A stretch of DNA of 64,000 bases, from the NCBI RefSeq assembly GCF_910594005.1, contig NC_057823.1:55178015-55242014 (forward strand), written 5' to 3'. The translations under genes were made by a program, and so were the position numbers. Source of the DNA: Cervus elaphus (taxonomy: Eukaryota > Chordata > Mammalia > Artiodactyla > Cervidae). The notes beneath the pieces are model-generated. The model did no database searches and had not been told where the DNA came from. It saw only the letters and a program-made list of their open reading frames with translations. Every line of letters starts with the position of its first letter. Position 1 is the stretch's first letter. This document shows, one piece after another, positions 53,869 through 64,000 of the stretch.

Positions 53869-54889
53869 GTGAGCAGCTGTCACACTGTTTCTTAGAAACA
53901 AATATTGCTGAATTTAAATTTCTTACCTTTCCCATCCAGTCATAACATTCTGGTTTTTTACCCCCTCTTTCCCTTCTCCATTCCTTCATTTAGAATAGAG
54001 GCCAATTGCTCGTTTGCAGGAATCCTTGTAGCAACCCCCGTGCTTTACATTCGGCACTGAGGCCCTGGTTGGTTTTCTTTTAATGTCAGGGCTTCCTTCT
54101 TGGGAATGTGTATTAGGTCTCAGGAGGGTGAATTTATGTTTAAAGAAATCTATTTAGCACAATTGTATCAGCTATTTGAGATTTTTTACTTAAAAATTTT
54201 TATGAAATGATTCAAAAGGAGTTAGGTAAAGGGAAAAGTAGAAGTTCTACTCATTTCAAAAAGGGGCTTTTAGTTACAGCATTTTGCCTACCATTGTGTG
54301 TATGCACCCAAGAAAGAAAACACACCACTTGTGAAATCAGTCTTTGGAGAGGGAGCTCTGTGTTGTGTTCCTCGAGATTTATAGAATCTCATTAAGTTGT
54401 ACCATTTCATGGTGTTAAGCTGGTTTGACAGCATTCCAGTTCTTTGAGACACTTTACTTGGCAACAGGTTAATTCTTTGAATGAACGCCATGAGTTAAGC
54501 TTATTTAAGCTGTCTATTCAAGATCAGCAGTGCTAGCACAAAGATGCTTAGATCTCAGCATGATTCTCTTGTCATGCTGTTTAATTTCTCCCCTTTATTA
54601 AAAAAAAAGAAGAAAAAGCTACACACATTTTGTCAGGCCAGTATTTCTACCTTCCCTGAGACGTTTACCTGTGGCCACTTCGTGACAGCTCTAAAGGGTC
54701 CGGAGCGAGGGTACCACCTGGCGTGTGCTGCTCCATGTGCTGCCAGGGGTGAAATGCCTTCTTGTGGTGCGACGTGTCCCTGCAGTGTGGCCCCTGAGGC
54801 TGATAGCGTGCCCATGGAGAGAGCATGCCCATGTAGTCTAAATTGGACATTTGTGGAAACTAACCATGTCTTATTTGCAGTCTAGTTAT

Positions 54890-55125
54890 TATACTTTTGG
54901 CTCTCAAGTCAGGAAACCCAGATCTAAATTTTGACTTAGTAAAATTTTGCTTAGTAGCCATATGACTTTGGGCAAGTCACTTAATCTTGAGGGGCCTTGA
55001 TTTCCTTCTCTGGAAAATGAAGATGGTCATAGTACCTAGTGCCTGGAATGGTTAGGATTCAAGAAGAGAAGGCATATAAAATGCTTGGCAGACTAGCAAA
55101 TAATAAGTGTTCATCAATGAGTTGT
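54890..55125 (+). repeat. MIR SINE
   Basis: 'ctcaagtcaggaaacccaga', 'gggcaagtcacttaatcttg' and 'tctggaaaatgaagatggtc', ending in 'caaataataagtgttcatca'. Near full length. Confidence 0.82.
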
Positions 55126-58019
55126 TATTAGTTATTAATTAGCATGTCCCTCATGGTTATCTGACTTGATATTTCAAAAGCTAGCATCTGAGTGCAGAGG
55201 AATAAATACAATTTGTAAAGAAAAGCAAGTACCCTAGTCGTTTGCTGTGTGTAGGTTTTGAGGGGGAAGGGAATGGAGAAGGGCTGTATGGAGGAGTAGG
55301 TTGAATTGGGGTAGCAAAGGGGGATTGCGAAAAGTGCACCACAAACTGAGATTATTCTTGACTTTAAACAAATCCTAAGTCTGGATGCTTTGAGCCCTTG
55401 TAGGCATCTCTCTTCTCTCAAAGTTTGGAATTTATAAGAATTCCTATTTGTTGATGTCCATGAAAAATGGATTAGTGGATGTGTTTGTGTGGAAATGGAG
55501 CCCTGTTGTTTGATGCTGGTCAGCTGAATAGTTCCCAGAGATGTTCATCTATATGCAGGGTTCCTTGAACGAGGGCATGCCCTGCATTGCAGCTCTTGTT
55601 ATTTTGGAAATGAGGTCAGTGACACTTTCTGAAGCTGAGTCATTTTCTTCTTCAGAAGTTTCCCAGAAGTTGTAAAGAGTTGCTTTTTAGGCAATTAAAA
55701 CTCACCATGGTTCCTCTATCTCATTTCCACCCTTGCCAACACTTCCTACCACCTGTGTTAGGCCAGAAAAGCTTTGCACGTCCCAGTTATAAGCCGAGAG
55801 CAAATGTGTCACATTCAACATACTGAGTGTATTTGGGAAGTCCATTTCTTTTAAGTCATCGACTCTGGTTTCCTTGGCGTGACATGGAGAGGTTTCAGTT
55901 GTGGTTCAGAATAAGGCTTCTGAATCTCCTCTTAATAAGCTGGAAGGGAGTAGAGGGTTCTGTTGTATTATTTGTGTTTTTAATGTTCTGTGTATTGTGA
56001 TGCCGTTCTGCCTGGGGAGAGCCTGCCCTGTTCAGGGCTGGCCAGTTTTTGGACTCATTTGAGGGCTGAACCTGGGGAGTACCACTGACATGTGGACTCC
56101 CGGTCCACAGCCACGCTGCCTCCACTGGCCCCAGAACCCCAGGAGGCAATATTCCTCTGCCTGAACCATCCAGCGCCAGGAACCAGGCCCCTAGGGACTG
56201 CTGTCACAGCTTAGCACTTGTGAAGTTGTTCAAACTAGCCAGTCCTAAACAGTTGACCTGGGTGGCCCTGCCTTGCCTTTGCTGCAGAAACTCTAACAAA
56301 GGTCAGGGTCTGTACTCTCCTCTCCGGCCACTTCTGCCTCCTAGATGATATTGGTGTTTTCCCACGTGGTCTATGTGGTGTTCCAGACATCCTGTTTCCA
56401 GCACCCTTGAATATAAGAAAATTGGTTTACTTGAGTCCCTTCTGTGTCTCCTCTTGTGGTCGCACTTGACTGGCCATCACCTGAAAGAACACAGAACATC
56501 CATGAACCAGCTTCTCTCCATTTTCTATACAGGTTATCATCTTTGGTCTCAAAGATGAGGTTACCACTGGCACTATTTTCTTTAGCATCTTTCTACATTT
56601 TCCTCCCACATCCAGGAAGAAACTGAGGTGAGAGGAAAGGCATTTGCACGTGCTCAGGGGAGACATCCCCGGGAACTCTGCATAGAGTCCTGTTCTCTGG
56701 AAGACGCCTGCACCCCTCTTTTTCCACCAGTGTGCTTTAGCAAGGCATGGATGCTGCTAGCTGTCCTGCTGTCTTTGCAACCTTCCACAGACTTCTTAGC
56801 TTCTGCCTGCTGAGTTGGAGAAGCAAAGGGGTGAAATGCAAGTTTAGCACCTAAGAAATGTGAAAGTCAAAGAGGGAATGGTTATATTTAACAGCTTGAA
56901 GTTTTAGAATGTTCCCAGAGTATGTAGCACCAATTAACATTTATGTAGTAGCTATTAATGTTTTATTCTATGAAGATATTAACACATGCTAAAGTGTGAC
57001 TTATTTGACTTAGAATATGTGAAGTTGTGGGGTTTGAAGATTGAATACTTTTATCCCTTAGGCTCAGTGCTGATATTTCATGTCATTGTGTAGCTGAAAC
57101 TGTAACCTTTAGGAAGTGATGTTCTAGGAGGTCAGTGTTGTGAATTGAAGATACCAGTGTCTCTTACTGTGTGGTGAAAAACACCCACTCTCAACATCCA
57201 CAGGGGTGCTTGTGAGAACTGCAGCTTCTTGTTCCTGCCCCAGATCTACATAGTCCGCCTTTATGCAAGAGGGACCCTGAAGTCCACTTTTTGAATAAGG
57301 TCTTCTGTTGTCCTCTCTTCTTGCTCACAGTTGGTGTATTAAACAGCAGGCATATCCTAGTATAGTGTTCTCAGAGTGCACCAAAGCATTTTCCTTGTTA
57401 AAAACAAGCAGTAAAACAAAACAACTCAGGCTCCTTTACTAAGGAGCTTAATTCTTAGCTTGATGGAGGAGAATACAGCTAGTAGAAAAGATGATCACCA
57501 GTCTCTGATATAGAGTAGTAGGAATAAAGCAACAGTAAAACCCACAATAAAACCCAGTTTTTTAGTTAACTATGGAGGAGACCAGCAGTTAGAGAGGACT
57601 TTCTGGAAGCCGAACAGTTCATGTAATTTCATGTAATCCTCACCCAGCCCAGGGAGACTTGTGCTCCAAGCGTCTCATGGTACTGAGGAGGAATCTGCAG
57701 TTTAGAGGGTGAGTCTTACCCAAGGTTCAGGTGGGAGTTAGCTGAACTGTTTTAGAAGCGTTTTCGAGTGGTGAGCCCAGTGCTCTCTGTCCTTGGGTCT
57801 TGGGGCCGCTGCTGAGCGGTCACCTTGCTGCCTGTGAAATCTGAGGAGTGCTTTCTCACTCTCATCATTGGCACTTGGTGTGTAAACTAATGGTGGTTGA
57901 GCAAAAGCCTCACACACACTTCTGTTCCCGTATTTCCTACCCTGTGCTCTTCAGAAAGTCCTCACATGGCTAACAGTTTAAAGAGGCGCATAGTAGGTGT
58001 TCCATGAATGCTGTGTGTT

Positions 58020-58092
58020 TTTTGTACACTTTTTACCTTTTATTCTTTTGTACACTTTTTACCTTTTGTACTCTTTTACCTTTTATTCTTGA
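58020..58092 (+). repeat. Short tandem repeat, unit about 22-27 bases, about 3 copies
   Basis: 'ttgtacactttttacctttt' is present twice, then a shortened 'ttgtactcttttacctttta'. The second and third units differ by small deletions. Confidence 0.85.
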
Positions 58093-58504
58093 TGATTTAC
58101 ATTTCTGTTCATCTAAGGAGACTGGCATGAGTAAGAAATCAAAGCACTAGTGCCATTTGTCAGTAGATTGTTTTCATTGTATCCCAGTGCATTGCTGCCA
58201 ATTTGTTAATCCTCAAATTCTGCCAAAAAGGGATTAATCCCTGACATTTCTGTCCTCTAGGAAGAACTGTTGTAACTCTGACCCATGAATGAGTTGGAAA
58301 TGAAATTGAGGATTAATTCAGAGTTTAGGGATTTAGATTTATACCTCTTAAACTTTTTGTGTCAAAGATCCTCCTTAATACTGTGAATACATTTCAGAAA
58401 GCTACTTTTAATTCTTAGATCTAAGAATCTGTGTGGCTTGTAGTAGTTGTGGGTGTTACCACAACTTGCTCTGAAGAGAATATTTTCTTTTCCCAGAAGG
58501 TACT

Positions 58505-58958
58505 TGTTATGGGTTAGGTTGTATACCCTCACAACTTCATAATGCTAAAATTCTGATCTCCAGTGCCTGACAACAAAAACTGTTTGGAGACAGAGTATTT
58601 GTAGAGGTAGTCAAGTTAGAATGAGGTGATTAGATTAGGGTGGGCTCTAATTCAGTCTGACTAGTGTCCTGATAGAAAGGGGAGACAGAGCCAGACATGT
58701 ACACAGGGAGAATGCCTTGTGAACATGAAGGCAGAGATCAGGGTGATGTCTCTTCGAGCCGGGGATTCCTAGCAGACCACCAGCAGCTAGGAGAAAGGCA
58801 TGGAAAAGCTTCTCCTTTACATACCGCAAAAGGAACCCACTTGCTGACACTTTGATCTCGAGCTTCTAGCCTCTAGCCTCTGTGACATAATACATTTCTG
58901 TTATTCATGTCACTCACTTTGGGGGTCTTTGTTACAGTGGCCGGAGCAAACCAATACA
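58505..58958 (+). repeat. Solo MLT1-type LTR with near-perfect 5-bp target duplication
   Basis: It starts TGTTATGGGTTAGG and ends ACCAATACA. Internal text 'gtgggctctaattcagtctg' and 'cttgctgacactttgatctc' follows MLT1 order. The flanks are GTACT (58500-58504) and GTATT (58959-58963). Confidence 0.82.
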
Positions 58959-60819
58959 GTATTGGATAAGAGGGATTCTCTCAAGGAAGCAGCCGTGAAA
59001 GGCCCCCGCAACCTTTTAGATGGGTGGCCCAGTACACATTCCTTGAATAATCCCATTGATAAGGAGCCCCACTTCACAAAGCCACCCTTTGACATACATT
59101 ATCTTCCTTAGTATTTGAAAAATCATTATTTCTTATACCTTAATAAAGAAGCATTCTTTGGTGCCTTTGTATCATCTTGCTGTAGAACTGAACATTTGAA
59201 AGTTTATATGTTACATTGGTTAATATAATAAAAAATAGATTTTTTTCCTTTGAATTGTGTTAACTCTTTTTGAGTGAGTTTAATGTAAAATTCCTGAGTA
59301 AAAAATGAGAGTTCATCTAAAAGCAGCTGTTAGGGGTAGTGGCATATGATACTTGCCATTGTCTGTCTTTAGTCACTTTGAATAATTAACTCTACCATGC
59401 AGCATCTTATGGAAATTAATAAGCAGATGTAGGGAAAATACTTGTTTAAGCTGAAGAATCATGGTGGTAGTCATCTCTCAGCATCTCAGCATTTGTTTAT
59501 TTTAAAGAGATGTCTCACAAATGTATGTGACACATGGGTATTTTCTCACAAATGTTTTCCAGGAGGAGCCATAAACCATATGGAAAATAATTGAAACAAA
59601 AGACTTCCTTTTGATGCACTGAATCAGTGTAGTCTCTTGAGGAGTGGTGTTTATACTTGGAGGAAAGGAAACAATTAGAATGCTTTATGTTTTCCAGGAC
59701 TAGCTGACCCGAACAGAAGTCCATACATTTGAAGATATTGTGTGGAGTGTTGCATGCCGCATTCCCACCTTTGGTACTCTCCAGAGGTGGGCAGAACAGG
59801 AGGACTTATTAGGATCACAAGGTTACTGGGTGCTAGGGGTGTCATGGGGACCAAGACAAGCATAGTCCTTGCCTTCATGGGTCTTACTTAGCATTGATTG
59901 TAGAATGGCAAACACATTCATGCAACTGGAGGTATAAACACCAGTATATTGAGTATTCAGCAGACTTGGAGGATCAAAATGCTATGAGGAAGGTGTAACT
60001 CACAGGGGGACTTCACCTTTCCAGTCTTACAGAGAGTGATGGCATAATTAGAATGCTTTGAATTTTCATTTCTTCTATTCTCCCTCTCCCCTTCCTAATT
60101 TATTAGCCATAACTAATGGCTGGAGACTGTACTGACCATGGAGATACAAAGTTTAATGAAACAGTATGAATCTATTGGACTTTCCTTCTTAAGAGTCATC
60201 ATCTGATTTTTCTTGCAAACCACATTCAAAGTCCTCCTTCTGTGAGCTTTCCATGAATAGGTAGAGAGAGACAGCTTTCCTGTGAACCAGTCCTAGCCTG
60301 GCATGTCACACCCACTGTGAACTCTATCCTCATGATCCACCATGTACGGGGTGTTTGCACATCGTACGGGCTTTCCTTTGTATTGGTTAGTTGTTCAATT
60401 AGTTATGTTTTATATAACTCTGTTCAATTCTAAATATCTGTCTCAGGTAATTTGCTCCCAGAGGCAGAATAACATTACTTCATTCAGCTTTTAGTACAGC
60501 ACTGTGTGCTTGTAGTTCAATTTTGGTTTTTATAGTAATGCACTTTCTGAGTTAGATTATTTTGTTCTTTCCTTTGGGACTTTGGTGAATTACTGTTTAA
60601 GAGATTATGGGAACTGAATCATGTTAGTTGATATTTAAACTGAAGCTTGGGCAAGTTTAAACATAATCTCCATTTCTGCATAGGTAGGACAAAAAGCCAG
60701 AAAAATGGGAAATTGGTTAAAGAAAGAATAGTGACAGCTAGAAAGATTAATGGAAGATCTGAATAATCTACCCCAACCCTCCAATAAGTCACCACCCTTA
60801 GTATATTTTTATAGAAGGC

Positions 60820-60985
60820 TGCATGATGCAGGTAAAAGGTCAAAGCAGCCCTCAGTTTGAATTTGGGATCTGCCTCTTTCTGGTTGTGTGAGTCTGGACC
60901 AGTGGATTAACCACTTCTGTAAGATGGGGCTAATCATACCTACCTTGCAAGATTATTTTGAAAATGGAATACTGTAATATTCTTC
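60820..60985 (+). repeat. MIR SINE (diverged)
   Basis: 'gaatttgggatctgcctctt', 'ggattaaccacttctgtaag' and 'gatggggctaatcataccta' in MIR order. Confidence 0.6.
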
Positions 60986-61761
60986 CCTGATGTAGTTCTT
61001 GGTTGGAAGAGGTTCTTTCTTTGAAGTTTGCTCTCTATCCTAAAACCTGAGACTTCATTGTTCTTACTGTGTACCTTAGTGTTGGAAGGAATTTCTTTGA
61101 GCCTGTTTCATTTTGATGGCACACCTTTTCCCTAGTGTTGTGACTTTTCAAGTCATCTATAAGTTGAGAGTGAATACAGGTGCTTTAAGGGTATCTGTGT
61201 ACAGGAGGAAGAATCTTTTTTCAAACTATGTGTGATAATCTATTATTTATATATATTTCCTATACAAGATAAAAGGTTTAAGCCTCTCCTTCCAATTTAT
61301 GCTCTCAAAAGGAAACCATATCATACTACTTTTAAGTTAAAATAATACTCTTCTAGTTTGGTATGTGGTGTGTGTGCATGCATTTGTTTGTGTGTCTTTG
61401 TGATGTTTTGCGAGTTTAAGACTGTTTTCCAAAAAGGATCATCTTATGTAACAAACTTTGTTTCAGTGCTCAGCCTCTAGAGGGCAGTGTTGTATGCGTA
61501 TTATAACTGTTAGCTGGTCTAGTGGAAAATTAGCTGTCCTTACTACACTGACATTTAGTAGTCAGTGGTGTGTGTGACGTGTGTTTCTGCAGAAGAAACC
61601 ATCATGTGAATATTACCTCTTAAAGGAAAGGCATTCTAAATGACTCATTCTTTCCCTAGAAATTCCTTCCTTCCCACCCTTCTATGATGGATCACTTCAT
61701 ACCCACTTTCCTGCAGAAGCAAGCATGCTCAGTTAGTGCAGCCTCTGTTTAAACATTGCAT

Positions 61762-61789
61762 TTTACCGTACTTTCTGAAGTACGGTAAA
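61762..61789. repeat. Perfect hairpin, 12-bp stem, TCTG loop
   Basis: Arms tttaccgtactt (61762-61773) and aagtacggtaaa (61778-61789) are exact reverse complements with a 4-base loop. 'gtactttct' then repeats just downstream (61793-61801). Confidence 0.88.
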
Positions 61790-63294
61790 GAAGTACTTTC
61801 TCAAGTGTCAGGCTCTTTGCTTCAGGGACAGCTTATTCGAGGCTGGTGATAAAAACAGATGAGTGATTGGGACTGTCCAGTGTGTGCTGAGAACCAGGCA
61901 TTTCTGCTTTTCCCTCTTGGTGCAGTCTGCCTTTATCTTCTGCAGCAGATGAATCCATTTTTCCTGGTTTCAAACTTCCCCTCCCCTCCCCTTCTCACCC
62001 CTTGTTTCAATAATATTTGATTTTGCCTTCCTGCTGGTTGGTTAGAGTGCTGGTCTCAATGCCGTTGACATTTTGGGGAGGAAATGGCTTTTTCCTTCCT
62101 CAGGGTGTTCTCCTGCTCTGACTTCCATGATTTGGGTGGGGGTAGAGTGGGGAGAAATATTGTAGTTTCTGAATTGCTCCTTGACGGTTCCATAAAATAA
62201 GCTAGTTGAGAAGTTCTTAGACTCTTTAGTCTTTGTGTATTTTTTAAATTGCTGGATTTTTTTTTTCTTTTCCTTTTTAAAAAGTTAAATGGTTAAATGA
62301 GAGTATTTGCTGTTTGATTCTGGTTTAAGTAAGAGTGGGATGTGCTGGTTAATGGACTGTGGTGTGAAATAAGGCAACCATATTTATTTTATTTTTATTA
62401 CTTAATCCTGTTTCTGTTCTTTACATTGTGAAATTTGGAATTTTATTGGTTGAATATATCAGTTTATTTGCTAATTTCTAGGTATAAAATTAGTTTAGTT
62501 TTTAAAAATCAAAACCAAAATTTTGCTATTATATGAGTCTGAAGAAAGGAGACAATTCAATGTGTAAACTCCACTTACCTGCATGTCTGTTCATCATGAG
62601 ATAGAATACTAAGAAGGATTGATAAATGACCTAGAAGATTTTTAGAATTAGAATATTTTTTCGTAGGTTGTTATCAAAATAACAAGTGTTTGCATTCCCC
62701 GCGAGGGTTACTTGTCCTGGCAATGCATAATGCTTTCTTCTGGTGGTGTGTGTTGAAATCTGCTTACTGTTCGGTCCTTGGTGCCTGTGGCGCATAACTG
62801 GCACTCAGTCAGTATGTTTCGTTAAAGACCATGTAACTTACTGCGCCAAAGATGTCTCTGTCTGGGCTTCCTGATGTTTCATGACTTCATTCTCCTTTAA
62901 AGTAAAAATGTAAGGAAATTATCTGAAGCGATTGGCAGTGTTCCTCTTTAGACTGTTATCTTTGCTATAGTCATGATTATTTTAGGACCTCTCCTCCCAG
63001 GAGCTCAGTGCTATAGGCTATAGACGGTTATGATTCATTCACTCATTAGGATCATATCCTTTCTAAATAATTGATTAGAAACCTGCTTCTGAAAATTTCT
63101 CAAAAGCTGTATGTGTATTTGTGTGTGAGGGGGTGGGGGGAGGTGTAGAGGAAGTCCTTTCCTCCTTCTCCCGTTTCCTTTCTCCAGAGAGAGAGAGAAA
63201 GAAAGAAGTGCCTTCTCCCCCTTCCCTCCATCCTCATAAGGAAATGGTCACCTTGGATCCCAGGGCACAGATGCTCCCTGCTTGGGGTGTGGGC

Positions 63295-63535
63295 AGTACA
63301 GTGTTGTGCTTAGCGTATGGGCCTTGCTTTAGAGTCAGGCAGACTGGGTTCCAGTTGAGGCTTTGCTATTGCCTACCAGTTGAAGATTGTGCAAGTCATT
63401 TATGAGCCTCAGTTTTTTAAAAGAAGTATAATGAAAGTACCTACTTCATTGCGAGGAACAAATGATAATGCTAGCCACATCCTTAGCCCAGTGCTTGGCC
63501 CATAATAAACACTCAATAAACCTTAGCTGCAGTTG
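63295..63535 (+). repeat. MIR SINE
   Basis: 'gtcaggcagactgggttcca', 'caagtcatttatgagcctca' and 'cccagtgcttggcccataat', ending 'aaacactcaataaacctta'. Near full length. Confidence 0.82.
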
Positions 63536-64000
63536 GTGGGCCACTGTTTGCAATGTCTCTTTTCTCTCTCAGGTCTGTCTTTTTCTCACCTGTAGCCCAC
63601 TGCAGGTTACTGTGGCATGTGTATTTTTCTCATGTGCAAGCATATATAATGCACAAGGACCGCCAATGGTTATTTATCTCAGAACATGCAAATTGTACAG
63701 ATTCATAAGGTTCTGAATGGTAGATGAATATAGGAGATGAATGTTGCCCTTCTGTAATGACTCTGAGTCCTCAATATTGGAAAAAAATGGACAAGTATCC
63801 CAAGTTCCCCTTTCGTTAATGAACTGGAAAGACTCTGCTCAGTTGCACTGTGAGGCACATCAAGAATGCAGACTAACATCGTTGTTAGTCCCAGTGCACC
63901 AGATGACATTGTAACATGTAGTGATACCTTGGGATGGAGCTCAGGTAGGGAGAGGCAGAGAAGGACCAACACAGACCCCGGAATCGTAGGCTGGCAGCCC

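Larger units (their letters stand above)
53869..64000 (+). other. ARHGAP26: ARHGAP26 intron (at least 10.1 kb, runs off the window)
   Basis: No further exon was recognised. It contains MIR copies (54890-55125, 60820-60985, 63295-63535), a solo MLT1 LTR (58505-58958), a short tandem array (58020-58092) and a hairpin (61762-61789). I find no ruminant SINE or BovB in these 10 kb. Text at 55900-56520 may be an old LTR I cannot name. The remainder appears unique. Confidence 0.8.

Noticed and set aside
53869..64000. Search for the next ARHGAP26 exon (end of PH domain)
   Set aside because: No segment with an acceptor, a completing Arg base and PH-end text was found. The exon is most likely beyond the window.

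Overview
This is a stretch of ruminant (bovid) nuclear DNA. It carries ruminant-lineage repeats throughout: Bov-tA and Bov-A2 SINEs, BovB (RTE) LINE segments and CHR-type SINEs. Its real coding sequence is nine small exons with GT/AG borders spread over about 39 kb. There is no bacterial, plasmid or phage content, and almost every long open frame is chance or lies inside a repeat.

The only host gene recognised is ARHGAP26 (GRAF1), on the + strand, as nine consecutive internal exons at 15172-15267, 16863-16924, 21767-21838, 28685-28786, 35600-35710, 42917-43021, 44476-44605, 46582-46682 and 53774-53868. They join in phase without a stop (874 coding bases). By recalled human numbering they cover about residues 52 to 343, which is most of the BAR domain and the first three quarters of the PH domain. 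The first exon(s) lie left of the window. The rest of the PH domain, the RhoGAP domain, the linker and the SH3 domain lie to the right. GRAF1 is a BAR-PH-RhoGAP-SH3 protein that binds curved PI(4,5)P2-rich membrane, acts in clathrin-independent endocytosis and cell spreading, and turns off RhoA and Cdc42.

Layout. 1-15171 is upstream intron: an inverted L1 5' end (1-900), a decayed antisense class I endogenous retrovirus (about 905-6770) with a tandem repeat in its leader, a Tigger-like DNA element, two Bov-tA SINEs, an L2 and a MIR, then about 7 kb of largely unique sequence with several short perfect hairpins. 15172-21838 holds the first three exons, a nested MLT1/LTR/Bov-A2 insertion and a dimeric Bov-tA. 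21839-35710 holds two exons, the longest BovB piece (antisense, with recognisable reverse transcriptase), a BovB 3' end and an MLT1 LTR with a CHR SINE inside. 35711-46682 holds three exons, a solo MLT1 LTR with a perfect 5-bp target duplication, and a small cluster of CACGTG and TGACGTCA motifs upstream of the eighth exon. 46683-53868 holds a nested L1/SINE block ending in a (TA)n run, then the ninth exon. 53869-64000 is the start of a long intron with only old repeats, including another solo MLT1 LTR.

I found no complete new system. The points most worth checking are the leader repeat of the retroviral relic, the L1 with a preserved 5' end, the short perfect hairpins, the regulatory motif cluster at 46136-46175, and a roughly 70-bp sequence found twice about 1 kb apart (33670 and 34680).
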